Shown here one piece after another: positions 19,219 through 28,593 of a stretch of 64,000 bases of DNA (the stretch's first letter is position 1; each line of letters starts with the position of its first letter). Both the position numbers and the translations under genes were made by a program. Location of the stretch: contig CAMKEX010000001.1 in NCBI GenBank assembly GCA_946411695.1, forward strand, positions 1 through 64,000, read 5' to 3'. The notes beneath the pieces are model-generated. The model searched no databases, was not told the DNA's origin, and saw only the letters and a program-made list of their open reading frames with translations. The stretch is from an uncultured Lachnospiraceae bacterium. Its GTDB lineage: Bacteria; Bacillota; Clostridia; Lachnospirales; Lachnospiraceae.

Positions 19219-20312
19219 TCAAGATCCCTAGCGAACCAGTCCTCTGTAAGGAAGAGGCTGCCGATCACGATGACCATAAAGATCGCCATCAGAACGGCCG
19301 CAGCACTGAGCTTCTGGTAATCCAGTGATTTAAAGGTGTTATTCATGAAATGCTGGAGCATATACAGTGCATCATAGGGATAATCTCCCGCCATCAGGTA
19401 GACCTCCCGGAATACCTTGAAGGAATTGATCAGGGACATAATCGTAACGAACATGATCGTAGACGAGAGATATCTGATTTTGATCAGCCAGAAAATCTGG
19501 AACTCCGAAGCACTTTCGAGACGCGCGACTTCAAGCTGATCCCTGGGGATGTTCGCCAGTCCCGACATAAACAGTATCATATTATATCCGAGGTTCTTCC
19601 ACAAAAACAGAAGAACAATGGGCACCTGGGCGTAGGCGGATTTGAGCCAGTCGATCTTGGCCCCCGACAGATGTCCCAGAAATACATTGACCAGTCCGTT
19701 GTAGTGGAAGAGGATCTGCCAGATCATGATGACCGAAGCAGTGGGCACCATCATAGGGCTGAGGAAAAAGGAACGGAAACGGCTCTTCCAGGGGAGCTTC
19801 TGTTCCATAATGACGGCCAGCAGAAGTGACAGTCCGACAGCCAGGGGCACGGCAACGATGGAAAACTTCAGGGTGTTGGCAACCGCGACACGGAATGCCT
19901 CATTTCTGAAAACCCTGCCGTAATTGGCCAGTCCGACAAATCTGTGGCGGATCGGATTGTCGATCATCGAATAATAGATGACCACAATAAAGGGCAGGAC
20001 AAAAAACAGACCGACACCGATGAGGCTGGGCGTCAGGAACATCCAGCTCACCCGGTTTTCTCGCCGCATTTTCGCGGAACGGTTGGTTCCCATAGAGGGC
20101 TTGTGAACGGGTTTCTCAGCCCGGCTTTTTCCGAGTCCGGGATGTCTGTCTTTTATGGAAGGACCTGTAGCGCTGCGAAGGCCTCTCTTTTCGGAAGGCC
20201 GGCCCGGTGACGGATCCAGTCCGTCCGCGTTTCTGCGCAGGTATCTGTTCAGTTTATCACCGATGTTCCGCAATCTGTGATCCGGACCATCTTTTCTGTT
20301 CAACATCTTCAT
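19215..20312 (-). CDS. Sugar ABC transporter permease (MalF/UgpA-like) with a basic N-terminal extension
   Basis: WMFLTPSLIGVGLFFVLPFIVVIYYSM, MMVPTASVIMIWQILF, QLEVARLESASEFQIFWLIKIRYL (EAA-like). Confidence 0.88.
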   Translation of the reverse strand: MKMLNRKDGPDHRLRNIGDKLNRYLRRNADGLDPSPGRPSEKRGLRSATGPSIKDRHPGLGKSRAEKPVHKPSMGTNRSAKMRRENRVSWMFLTPSLIGVGLFFVLPFIVVIYYSMIDNPIRHRFVGLANYGRVFRNEAFRVAVANTLKFSIVAVPLAVGLSLLLAVIMEQKLPWKSRFRSFFLSPMMVPTASVIMIWQILFHYNGLVNVFLGHLSGAKIDWLKSAYAQVPIVLLFLWKNLGYNMILFMSGLANIPRDQLEVARLESASEFQIFWLIKIRYLSSTIMFVTIMSLINSFKVFREVYLMAGDYPYDALYMLQHFMNNTFKSLDYQKLSAAAVLMAIFMVIVIGSLFLTEDWFARDLE

Positions 20313-20517
20313 GATCAGTAAACATTCCGCAGTTTTTGCTGGAACAGGACAGGTTTCTCAAGTGCACATAGTTCCGCACATATAAAACTATAATAATTCA
20401 TTTTTTCATTTTTGAATATACCTGAGCCCATCTTTTCACACAAAAAACGTAAAAAAATGGAGAAAATTCACATACAAAACACAATATGTACGCTAATTCG
20501 TACAATAAAAGACTACA

Positions 20518-20628
20518 TCTGCCCTTCAGAAAGGGCAGGCAGCTGCACCCCCGCATAGACGCGGCTGCAGAATACGGGCCCGTAACCTGCCGGGCACGAG
20601 CCTTTGGCCGCCGTCTCCCCTTCCCTTT
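20518..20628 (-). other. Compact GC-rich structured intergenic element; possible structured RNA in the leader of the permease operon
   Basis: Nested complementary segments: CTGCA..CCGC-GTCTAT-GCGG..TGCAG, TGCCCTT-TCTG-AAGGGCA, GCCCG..CGGGC; no ORF; lies between the gpmI terminator and the permease start. Confidence 0.35.
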
Positions 20629-20699
20629 ATAACTAAACCGACGCAGCGTTTTGTGTCCGTGTTACCCTCCGCAGACATTGTTCACACACCTTTCACACG

Positions 20700-20744
20700 A
20701 AAAAAACAGGCTCCGTCGGATCATCAGATCCGTTCGGGAGCCTG
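20700..20744 (-). terminator. Rho-independent terminator of gpmI
   Basis: Minus strand: CAGGCTCCCGAACGGATC-TGAT-GATCCGACGGAGCCTG followed by TTTTTTT. Confidence 0.85.
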
Positions 20745-20800
20745 TCTCTGTACAGCTTATTATTTCATCTTATCTGATCCCAGGCGGGTGAAAGGGGGCA

Positions 20801-22348
20801 TCAGGCCTTTTTCACCAGGAGAGATCTGCCGGTCATTTCTTTGGGCTGTTCCTTGCCCATCACTTCGATCAGAGTGGGGACGATATCCGCCAGGACGCCG
20901 TCCTCGGCAATGGTGTAATCCTTGTCATAATTGACGAGAATGAAGGGAACCGGATTGGTGGTGTGCGCAGTGTGGGGAGCGCCGGTCTCATAGTTGACCA
21001 TCTGCTCGCAGTTGCCGTGGTCAGCGCAGATGAAGAGGACGCCGCCCTTGGCGATGATCGCATCCACTGCCTTGCCGACACATTCGTCGACAACTTCGAC
21101 TGCCTTGATGGCTGCCGGCAGAACACCGGTGTGGCCGACCATGTCGGGGTTGGCGAAATTGATGACGATGGCATCATACTGATCGGAATCGATCGCCGCG
21201 AGGAGTTTGTCAAGCACACCGTAGGCGCTCATCTCGGGCTTCAGGTCATAGGTCGGGACATCCTTGGGGGAACGGACCAGGATCCTGTCCTCACCCTCAT
21301 TGGGATCCTCGACGCCGCCGTTGAAGAAGAAAGTGACGTGCGCGTATTTCTCGGTCTCGGCGATCCTCGCCTGCTTCATGCCCTGGGCTGCCAGCCACTC
21401 ACCGAAGGTGTTGGTGACATCGACCTTCTTGAAGGCGATCTCCTTGTTGGGGATCTCGGGATCATAGTCCTTGAAGCATACGAAGAAAACTTTCTTCCTG
21501 GGGCCTCTGTCAAAGAAATTGAAATCATTGTCGCAGAAGCAGTGTGTGATCTCACGCGCACGGTCAGGGCGGAAGTTGAAGAAGACCACGGAGTCGCCGT
21601 CCTTGATCATGGAGACGGGCTTGTCACCGTCCATGATGACAGTGGGCTTCACGAACTCATCGGACTCGTCGCGGTCATAGGAAGCCTGAATGGCCTCTGC
21701 GGAACTGTTGGCCTTGACGCCTTCGCCCTTTGTCAGCGCATCGTATGCGATCTGGACGCGGTCATAGTTGTTGTCACGGTCCATCGCGTAGTAACGGCCG
21801 CTGATCATGGCGATCTTACCGACGCCGATCTCTTTCATCTTCTCCTCGAGCTGAGCGAGGAAATCGATACCGCTTCTGGGAGGTGTGTCGCGGCCGTCCA
21901 GGAAGCAGTCTACATAGACTCTGTCGAGACCGTTGCGCTTGGCCATTTCAAGGAGAGCGTACAGATGCGTGTTGTGGCTGTGAACACCGCCGTCGGACAG
22001 AAGACCGAAGAGATGCAGATCCGAATTGCGGATCTTGCAGTTATTGATTGCCGCGAGAATCTCAGGATTCTCAAAGAACTCACCGTCCTGGATTTCCTTT
22101 GTGATCCTTGTCAGTTCCTGATAGACGATACGGCCTGCGCCCATATTCATATGGCCGACTTCCGAGTTGCCCATCTGACCGTCCGGAAGACCTACCGACA
22201 TGCCGCTGGCATAGCCCTTCTGAAAGGGATATTCAGCCATCAGTCTGTCCATTACAGGCGTTTTCGCCATTGCAATCGCATTTGCCTCGGGGTTGTCATT
22301 TAATCCATAGCCGTCCAGGATCATTAAAACTACAGGTCTGTGACTCAT
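20801..22348 (-). CDS. gpmI: 2,3-bisphosphoglycerate-independent phosphoglycerate mutase
   Basis: RPVVLMILDGYGLN, PFQKGYASGMSVGLPDGQMGNSEVGHMNMGAGR. Confidence 0.96.
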   Translation of the reverse strand: MSHRPVVLMILDGYGLNDNPEANAIAMAKTPVMDRLMAEYPFQKGYASGMSVGLPDGQMGNSEVGHMNMGAGRIVYQELTRITKEIQDGEFFENPEILAAINNCKIRNSDLHLFGLLSDGGVHSHNTHLYALLEMAKRNGLDRVYVDCFLDGRDTPPRSGIDFLAQLEEKMKEIGVGKIAMISGRYYAMDRDNNYDRVQIAYDALTKGEGVKANSSAEAIQASYDRDESDEFVKPTVIMDGDKPVSMIKDGDSVVFFNFRPDRAREITHCFCDNDFNFFDRGPRKKVFFVCFKDYDPEIPNKEIAFKKVDVTNTFGEWLAAQGMKQARIAETEKYAHVTFFFNGGVEDPNEGEDRILVRSPKDVPTYDLKPEMSAYGVLDKLLAAIDSDQYDAIVINFANPDMVGHTGVLPAAIKAVEVVDECVGKAVDAIIAKGGVLFICADHGNCEQMVNYETGAPHTAHTTNPVPFILVNYDKDYTIAEDGVLADIVPTLIEVMGKEQPKEMTGRSLLVKKA

Positions 22349-22647
22349 ACACATCTCTCCTTTTCTACACGGTTCCTTTTTGTTTCCGAAACAGGTAAGG
22401 CCTCACAAAATACACAGGGAACTTCCTGTCCGGACCCAATCGTACACTGCAGGCTTTCCCAGCCCTGTGCCTTACCCCCGGCACAGCTTTGCATACATCT
22501 TTCGTCAAATTATTTTACTACGAAAAGACGCACAGTTCAACAAAAACAGCTTTCGACTCTGTACTTGAAGACAGGAATCGTGCCCGATCAGGCAAATCCG
22601 CACCATTCCGGTCCCGGCAGCTGCAGAGAAGTTGTAAAAACGATTTG

Positions 22648-22676
22648 TTGCGCTGAACACTGCTTTTGAGTATAAT
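22648..22676 (+). promoter_or_regulatory. Candidate sigma-A promoter for glnN
   Basis: TTGCGC, 17-nt spacer, TATAAT, about 60 nt upstream of the glnN ATG. Confidence 0.5.
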
Positions 22677-22736
22677 GCGACTATCTGTAAAAAATAAAAG
22701 ACTCTCTAATATGAACATCAACGGAGGTTTCTGCAT

Positions 22737-24830
22737 ATGAGCAAAGAATCCCGGCGTCTTCCCGATCTGTTCGGAAGCATGGTCTTTGACGAAGAGACCA
22801 TGAAGGACCGGCTCTCCCCTTCCTGTTACAAGGCATGGAAGAAATCGGTCTCCGACTCCATTCCCCTTGACATCTCAACAGCCAACGAAATCGCGGAGGC
22901 GATGAAACAGTGGGCAGTCGAAAAAGGCGCGACCCACTATACACACTGGTTCCAGCCCATGACAGGCGTCACCGCCGAAAAACACGACAGCTTTATCCAG
23001 CCTGCCGGCGGCGGCAGAGTCGTCATGGAATTTTCCGGCAAGGAGCTGGTCCGCGGCGAATCCGATGCCTCCTCTTTCCCTTCCGGCGGCCTTCGGGCAA
23101 CCTTCGAGGCCCGCGGCTACACAGCATGGGATCCCACATCCTTCGCTTTTATTAAGGAAAAGTCTCTGTGCATTCCCACAATCTTCTGTTCCTATTCGGG
23201 ACATGCACTGGACAAAAAGATGCCCCTTCTGCGCTCCATGGACGCAGTCAGCAAAGAGGCTGTCCGCATCCTGCGTCTGTTCGGAAACAACACTGCCAAG
23301 CGTGTCATCGCCCAGGTGGGTTCCGAGCAGGAATATTTCCTGATCGACAAAGAACTGTACAAGCAGAGGGAAGACCTGATCATGACCGGCCGGACCCTCA
23401 TCGGCGCCAAACCGCCCCGCGGCCAGGAACTGGAGGACCACTACTACGGCGCGATCCGCCCCCGCGTGCAGTCCTATATGCAGGACCTGGACAATGAACT
23501 CTGGAAACTCGGCGTCCTGTCCAAGACCAAGCACAATGAAGTGGCTCCCTCCCAGCATGAGATGGCGCCTATTTTCACCGACGCCAACATGGCATGCGAC
23601 CAGAACCAGATCACCATGGAGATGATGAAAAAGGTGGCCGACCGCCACGGTCTGGTCTGCCTGCTGCACGAGAAGCCCTTCGCAGGCGTGAACGGCTCCG
23701 GCAAGCATGACAACTGGTCCCTCGGCACAGACACCGGCGAAAATCTCTTCAAGCCCGGATCCACTCCCCGTGAAAACGCCCAGTTCCTGCTGTTTCTGAC
23801 CGCCTTCATCAAGGGCGTCGACGAATACCAGGATATGCTCCGCGCCACAGTCGCCACCCCCGGCAATGACCACCGCCTGGGTGCTCAGGAGGCTCCGCCC
23901 GCTGTTGTTTCCATTTTCATGGGCGAGGAACTGAGCGCCGTCATCGAATCCATCATCGACGACACCGCCTACACCAATGCAGGCAAGCGCACCCTGGCCA
24001 TCGGCGTCGACACCATGCCGCCCATTCCCATGGACAATACCGACCGCAACCGCACCTCGCCCATGGCTTTCACCGGCAACAAGTTTGAGTTCCGCATGGT
24101 AGGTTCCTCTCTCTCCATTTCCGGTCCCAACATCGTCCTCAACACCATGATGGCCGAGGAACTGGGCCGGTTCGCCGACGAGCTGGAAAAGTCCGATGAC
24201 TTCCACCACGATCTCAATGCCCTGATCCGCCGGGAACTGACTGCCCACAAACGCATTATTTTTGACGGCAACGGCTATGACGAGGCATGGATCGAGGAAG
24301 CCAAACGCCGCGGTCTCTGCAACAACATCTCCACTGTGGATGCTCTGCCGGCCTATATCACCGACAAGAATATCGAACTCTTTACCAGCCACTCGATCTA
24401 CACGCGCGATGAGGTCTATGCCCGCTACAACATCCACGTGGAGAACTATACCGCCACCATCTCCATGGAGGCCAGGACCCTGATCGACATGCTGCGCAAA
24501 GAGATCCTTCCCGCCGTCTCACGATACGGCTCCACGCTCTGCCGCGGTGTCGAGAAGCGCAAAGCACTGGGCTTCCCCGCCAAATATGAAGAGATGAACG
24601 CCCTCAACAACTGCATGCTGACCGACTGTCTGAGCGATGCCTGCGACAAACTTGAAAAAGACCTCCGCATTGTTCCCTCGGATCCGGAAGAAGCCATGCG
24701 CTACTGCCACACCGTCATTGTACCGGACATGAACGAGTGCCGCAGCTTCGCCGATGAGCTTGAGTCCATCACCGCCCGCGATGCATGGCCGATCCCCGTC
24801 TACTCCGATCTCCTCTTCAGCGAGATCTGA
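22737..24830 (+). CDS. glnN: Type III glutamine synthetase
   Basis: 697 aa; THYTHWFQPMTGVTAEKHDSF, QNQITMEMM, LHEKPFAGVNGSGKHDNWSL. Confidence 0.96.
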   Translation: MSKESRRLPDLFGSMVFDEETMKDRLSPSCYKAWKKSVSDSIPLDISTANEIAEAMKQWAVEKGATHYTHWFQPMTGVTAEKHDSFIQPAGGGRVVMEFSGKELVRGESDASSFPSGGLRATFEARGYTAWDPTSFAFIKEKSLCIPTIFCSYSGHALDKKMPLLRSMDAVSKEAVRILRLFGNNTAKRVIAQVGSEQEYFLIDKELYKQREDLIMTGRTLIGAKPPRGQELEDHYYGAIRPRVQSYMQDLDNELWKLGVLSKTKHNEVAPSQHEMAPIFTDANMACDQNQITMEMMKKVADRHGLVCLLHEKPFAGVNGSGKHDNWSLGTDTGENLFKPGSTPRENAQFLLFLTAFIKGVDEYQDMLRATVATPGNDHRLGAQEAPPAVVSIFMGEELSAVIESIIDDTAYTNAGKRTLAIGVDTMPPIPMDNTDRNRTSPMAFTGNKFEFRMVGSSLSISGPNIVLNTMMAEELGRFADELEKSDDFHHDLNALIRRELTAHKRIIFDGNGYDEAWIEEAKRRGLCNNISTVDALPAYITDKNIELFTSHSIYTRDEVYARYNIHVENYTATISMEARTLIDMLRKEILPAVSRYGSTLCRGVEKRKALGFPAKYEEMNALNNCMLTDCLSDACDKLEKDLRIVPSDPEEAMRYCHTVIVPDMNECRSFADELESITARDAWPIPVYSDLLFSEI

Positions 24831-24872
24831 CGGATCCCTAAAGGGATCAGCCCTTTCAATCAGATCATATTC

Positions 24873-24917
24873 AAAAATCCCTGCTGCACCAGTCCGGCGC
24901 CGCAGGGATTTTTTTGA
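24873..24917 (+). terminator. Terminator after glnN
   Basis: AAAATCCCTGC...GCAGGGATTTTTTT. Confidence 0.85.
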
Positions 24918-25197
24918 TATTGTTTTTAAAAAAACAGGCATTTTATGCTGATTTTAGTGATATTAGTGTGGATCCGGAGCTCTCCCCTGAGTTCCCCTAA
25001 GTTTCCCCTGAGTTTCGCCCGAGCCCTGCGCCATGAAGGATAAACACATGCAGGGGGATTACAAATTGTATGGGGCCTGCAGAAGGCAAAGAAATGCAGG
25101 CGCAGGATTGATTATAGATGACGCAGGAATGCAAGACAGTACAGGATTCCGACATGCGATGGAATACAGAAGGCGCGGGAATGCAGGCAGTGCAGGA

Positions 25198-26058
25198 TCA
25201 CTGAGGGATCCTTTCAAGCTCAGAGGGGTCCGGCATCCCCGGAGCTGCCGCGCCCTGCACCGGGACGCTTTCTGCGTTTTCGCCCGGCAGGGACCCCTTC
25301 TCTCCGGCTCTTCTCTTTTCCCGTCTGATGATCTCGGATTCGCTTTTCTCCAGGATCATCAGGGCAAGGCCCTCCCGGACCGTCACTGACGCGCGGCCGG
25401 AAGCCGTGCCGCGCACCGTGTCCGCGTTCACTTCATTGCTCACGCCCACCGGGAATGTATTGGTAACAGTAACCTCCGAGAGAGGATATTTCATTCCCTT
25501 CAGAGTGACGCCAGTCACCTCCCTGTCCAGGGCAAAGAAGGAAAAAGTTCCTTCATAATCCGCCGGCAGCAGCACTGTCTCGCCGCCGATGACCGCAGCC
25601 AGCGTCGTTTTTCCGATCAGGTATCCTTCCGCGCCCTCTTCCTTCAGCCAGGAAAGGGTCTGCAGATTGGCGACAGTGTGATCGAGCCGCCCGCCCAGAG
25701 CGCCGTAGAACAGGATCTCTCTGCAGCCCCGCTCCAGACACATCCGCGCCGCGTAGATCGTGTCCGTATCGTCCTTCTCACAGGGAAGCCTGAGCAGACA
25801 GCCCGGATGCACGGCTTCGAATTCATCCAGATAGGGTCGGAACCTGTCTTCCAGTGAATCAAAATCCCCCAGGACAAGATCGGGCATGATCCCCTGGGCC
25901 AGGAGTCTGGGCAGGCCGCCGTCCACGGCAACGACAAGGGGATCCTCCCTGCAATATTCAAAAGCCTTCGCAGAACGAAGGCTTTTGTGTTTTTCCCCGA
26001 CCGGAATCGGGATCGGTTCATATTCACCGGCGCACATCAGGATTGCACGTCTCATCAT
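25198..26058 (-). CDS. thiN: Thiamine diphosphokinase
   Basis: MMRRAILMCAGE start (trimmed), DGGLPRLLAQGIMPDLVLGDFDSL, KDDTDTIYAAR, ALGGRLDHTVANLQTL; ATGA overlap with the pgsA stop. Confidence 0.9.
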   Translation of the reverse strand: MMRRAILMCAGEYEPIPIPVGEKHKSLRSAKAFEYCREDPLVVAVDGGLPRLLAQGIMPDLVLGDFDSLEDRFRPYLDEFEAVHPGCLLRLPCEKDDTDTIYAARMCLERGCREILFYGALGGRLDHTVANLQTLSWLKEEGAEGYLIGKTTLAAVIGGETVLLPADYEGTFSFFALDREVTGVTLKGMKYPLSEVTVTNTFPVGVSNEVNADTVRGTASGRASVTVREGLALMILEKSESEIIRREKRRAGEKGSLPGENAESVPVQGAAAPGMPDPSELERIPQ

Positions 26059-26597
26059 TTTGTCTCCATGGTACGGACTACATCCATATTCTGAGCGATA
26101 TAGGTCACAAGGGAAACGATGGTCAGCACCAGAGCAACCCACATCACGATCGTGGTCACCATCTGCAGCGCAGGGATATTCATGATCATGAGGATGATCA
26201 TGATCATCTGGAAGGTTGTCTTCCATTTGCCCCAGTAATTTGCCGCAATGACGATCCCATGCTCGGTAGCGATCAGCCTGAAGCCGCTGATGATAAATTC
26301 TCTCGCCACAATGATCACAACGATCCAGGAGGGAATCCTGCCCAGTTCGATCAGGCAGATCATACCGGAAATGGTCAGGATCTTGTCGGCCAGAGGATCC
26401 ATAAACTTTCCGAAGGTAGTCACCAGATTGCGGCTGCGGGCAATATAGCCGTCCAGCAGGTCTGTCAGCGACGCAACGATGAAAAGCACCAGAGCGATCC
26501 ATTTCATTGTTTCCGTTGTCTTGGAAAGAAGCAGGAAGACGACAAAAAACGGAACCAGAATAACTCGAAGCACAGTCAGTTTATTCGGCAGATTCAT
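26055..26597 (-). CDS. pgsA: CDP-diacylglycerol--glycerol-3-phosphate 3-phosphatidyltransferase
   Basis: MNLPNKLTVLRVILVP; CDP-alcohol phosphatidyltransferase motif DLLDGYIARSRNLVTTFGKFMDPLADK. Confidence 0.95.
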   Translation of the reverse strand: MNLPNKLTVLRVILVPFFVVFLLLSKTTETMKWIALVLFIVASLTDLLDGYIARSRNLVTTFGKFMDPLADKILTISGMICLIELGRIPSWIVVIIVAREFIISGFRLIATEHGIVIAANYWGKWKTTFQMIMIILMIMNIPALQMVTTIVMWVALVLTIVSLVTYIAQNMDVVRTMETK

Positions 26598-26711
26598 AAT
26601 ACCCTCCCATCGGTCCGGTGGATTCCCGGCCGTTTTGCTTTACAAAAAACATGAACTACAGGGCGCATATCCGTACGATTACGACCAGATCCGGTTCTGC
26701 CTGCGGGAAAG

Positions 26712-28070
26712 TCATTCCGCAATGACGCCGATCAGATCATATTCGTCGGATCCCGTGATCTTCACACGGACAAAGTCACCCGACATCAGTTCCCGCCTGG
26801 TCTCTATGAAAAGAGTTCCGTCTACACCCGGTGCATCCATATAGGTACGCGCCGTATAGACATCCTCTCCCACGATCCTGCCCTCTACGATGGCCTCCAC
26901 TGTCCTGCCCTTCATGCGGCGGGCCTTTTTGAAGGCGATCTCCTGCTGCAGGAGCATCAGTTCTTTCCGGCGCTTTTTCTTGACCGGTGCCGGGATCTGG
27001 GCAGGCATTTTGGCGGCGGGTGTCCCCTCTTCACGGGAATAGGCAAAAACGCCCAGCCGCTCAAATTTCATTCTGCGGACAAAAGACAGCAGCGTCTTGT
27101 GGTCCTTGTCCACTTCACCGGGAAAACCCGTGATCAGAGTCGTCCGGATGCAGATGTCCGGAATCTCTTTTCTCAGAAGAGAGATGATTTCCTCCAGCTC
27201 TTTTCTGTCGGTGCGCCGTCCCATCCTCTTCAGGATGCTGTCGGAGGCATGCTGGATCGGCATATCAATATAATGAAGGACTTTTGCCTCCTCCTTCATG
27301 GTCTGCACCAGTTCCGGAGTGATCTCTTCCGGATAGCAGTACAGAAGGCGGATCCAGCGGATCTGCTCAATCTGTGCCAGTTTATGAAGCAATTCCGGAA
27401 GCATTTTCCTGCCGTACAGGTCTGTGCCGTAAAGAGTAGTCTCCTGGGCAACCAGGATCAGTTCGCGGACTCCCTGTCCGGCGAGCTGCTTCGCTGTCTC
27501 AAGAACGCTCTCCATCGGAATGCTCCTGTAGGAGCCGCGGATGGACGGGATCACGCAATAGGTGCAGTGCTTGTTACAGCCCTCCGCAATGCGCAGATAT
27601 CCATAGCCGTTCGCCGTGGTCAAAACACGCTTTGCGTCAGTCCTGGGGAGCCTGCGGAGATCATTTAAGCGCACCAGCGCCCGGTCCTTTTCCTGCCGGC
27701 CGCCGTCCGCCTCATCACGTCCGAGTACCTCCTCCAGCGTCTGCAGGAGTGTGTCCTGGGCAGTTGTACCGATGACCGCATCGACCTCAGGAATCTCGCG
27801 GAGGATATCCTGGCTGTAGCGCTGAGCGAGACATCCGGTCACGATCAGGGCACGGAGCTGTCCGTCTGTCCTTCGCCGGGCAAGTTCCAGAATGCTCTCA
27901 ATGCTCTCCTTTTTGGCGTCATTGATAAAGCAGCAGGTATTGATGACGGCAGCCTCTGCCGCTTCCTCGTCATCGGTGATCTCATATCCCGCCTGCGTCA
28001 GGTCTCCCAGCATTTCCTCGGAATCAACGAGATTCTTGTCACATCCGAGGGATACAAACAGGATTTTCAT
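26712..28070 (-). CDS. rimO: Ribosomal protein S12 methylthiotransferase
   Basis: FVSLGCDKNLVDSEEMLG, EGCNKHCTYCVIPSIRG, AQETTLYGTDLYG. Confidence 0.95.
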   Translation of the reverse strand: MKILFVSLGCDKNLVDSEEMLGDLTQAGYEITDDEEAAEAAVINTCCFINDAKKESIESILELARRRTDGQLRALIVTGCLAQRYSQDILREIPEVDAVIGTTAQDTLLQTLEEVLGRDEADGGRQEKDRALVRLNDLRRLPRTDAKRVLTTANGYGYLRIAEGCNKHCTYCVIPSIRGSYRSIPMESVLETAKQLAGQGVRELILVAQETTLYGTDLYGRKMLPELLHKLAQIEQIRWIRLLYCYPEEITPELVQTMKEEAKVLHYIDMPIQHASDSILKRMGRRTDRKELEEIISLLRKEIPDICIRTTLITGFPGEVDKDHKTLLSFVRRMKFERLGVFAYSREEGTPAAKMPAQIPAPVKKKRRKELMLLQQEIAFKKARRMKGRTVEAIVEGRIVGEDVYTARTYMDAPGVDGTLFIETRRELMSGDFVRVKITGSDEYDLIGVIAE

Positions 28071-28480
28071 TCCTCAGCTTCCTCATCTGCGATCAGTTCT
28101 TCGCCGTCAGCGGCCTCATCTTCCTCTTCCGCGTCTTCAGCATCGGCTTCCTCTGCAGATGCCTCCTCAGTATCCCCGGATTCTTCTGCGGAGATCATAT
28201 CAGCGGAACCTGTTTCCAGGACGGGCTCAGGGAACTCTTCCTCTGCCTCATCCTCAGCCAGGATCCGGATCTCTCCCTGGTTGAGCTCATCGACTGCGGT
28301 CGAGAGGGGCTTTTCGCCTCTGGAAACCTTGACAAGAGGCTCGTCGCCGTCCACGATCTGGCGCGCGCGCTTGGCAGTCGCCATAACGATGGAATAGCGG
28401 CTGTTGATGACGGGAGTCTCTCCCTCCTCAACTCCTTTATTGACAACTTTCATAAGATCCACATAAGACGGATGAATCAT
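28067..28480 (-). CDS. rpoZ: RNA polymerase omega subunit with extended acidic C-terminal tail
   Basis: MIHPSYVDLMKVVNKGVEEGETPVINSRYSIVMATAKRARQIVDG; located between gmk and rimO; start trimmed from ORF 28561. Confidence 0.88.
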   Translation of the reverse strand: MIHPSYVDLMKVVNKGVEEGETPVINSRYSIVMATAKRARQIVDGDEPLVKVSRGEKPLSTAVDELNQGEIRILAEDEAEEEFPEPVLETGSADMISAEESGDTEEASAEEADAEDAEEEDEAADGEELIADEEAEE

Positions 28481-28593
28481 GTAGGTAAACCTTTCCTTTC
28501 TATTTAGATATATATCATTCCAAACCAGCTCTCTCCCGCCGGAGCCTGTTTGCTGCGGCATGTATCCGGAAAGGGCTGTTCTGTTTTTTTCTG

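Noticed and set aside
22875-24437. 520-aa minus-strand ORF opposite glnN
   Set aside because: glnN on the plus strand has unmistakable type III glutamine synthetase motifs; the antisense frame is a by-product.
26059-26502. N-terminal part of ORF 25198..26502 as a thiN extension
   Set aside because: It overlaps pgsA out of frame; the true thiN start is MMRRAILMCAGE at 26058, in an ATGA overlap with the pgsA stop.
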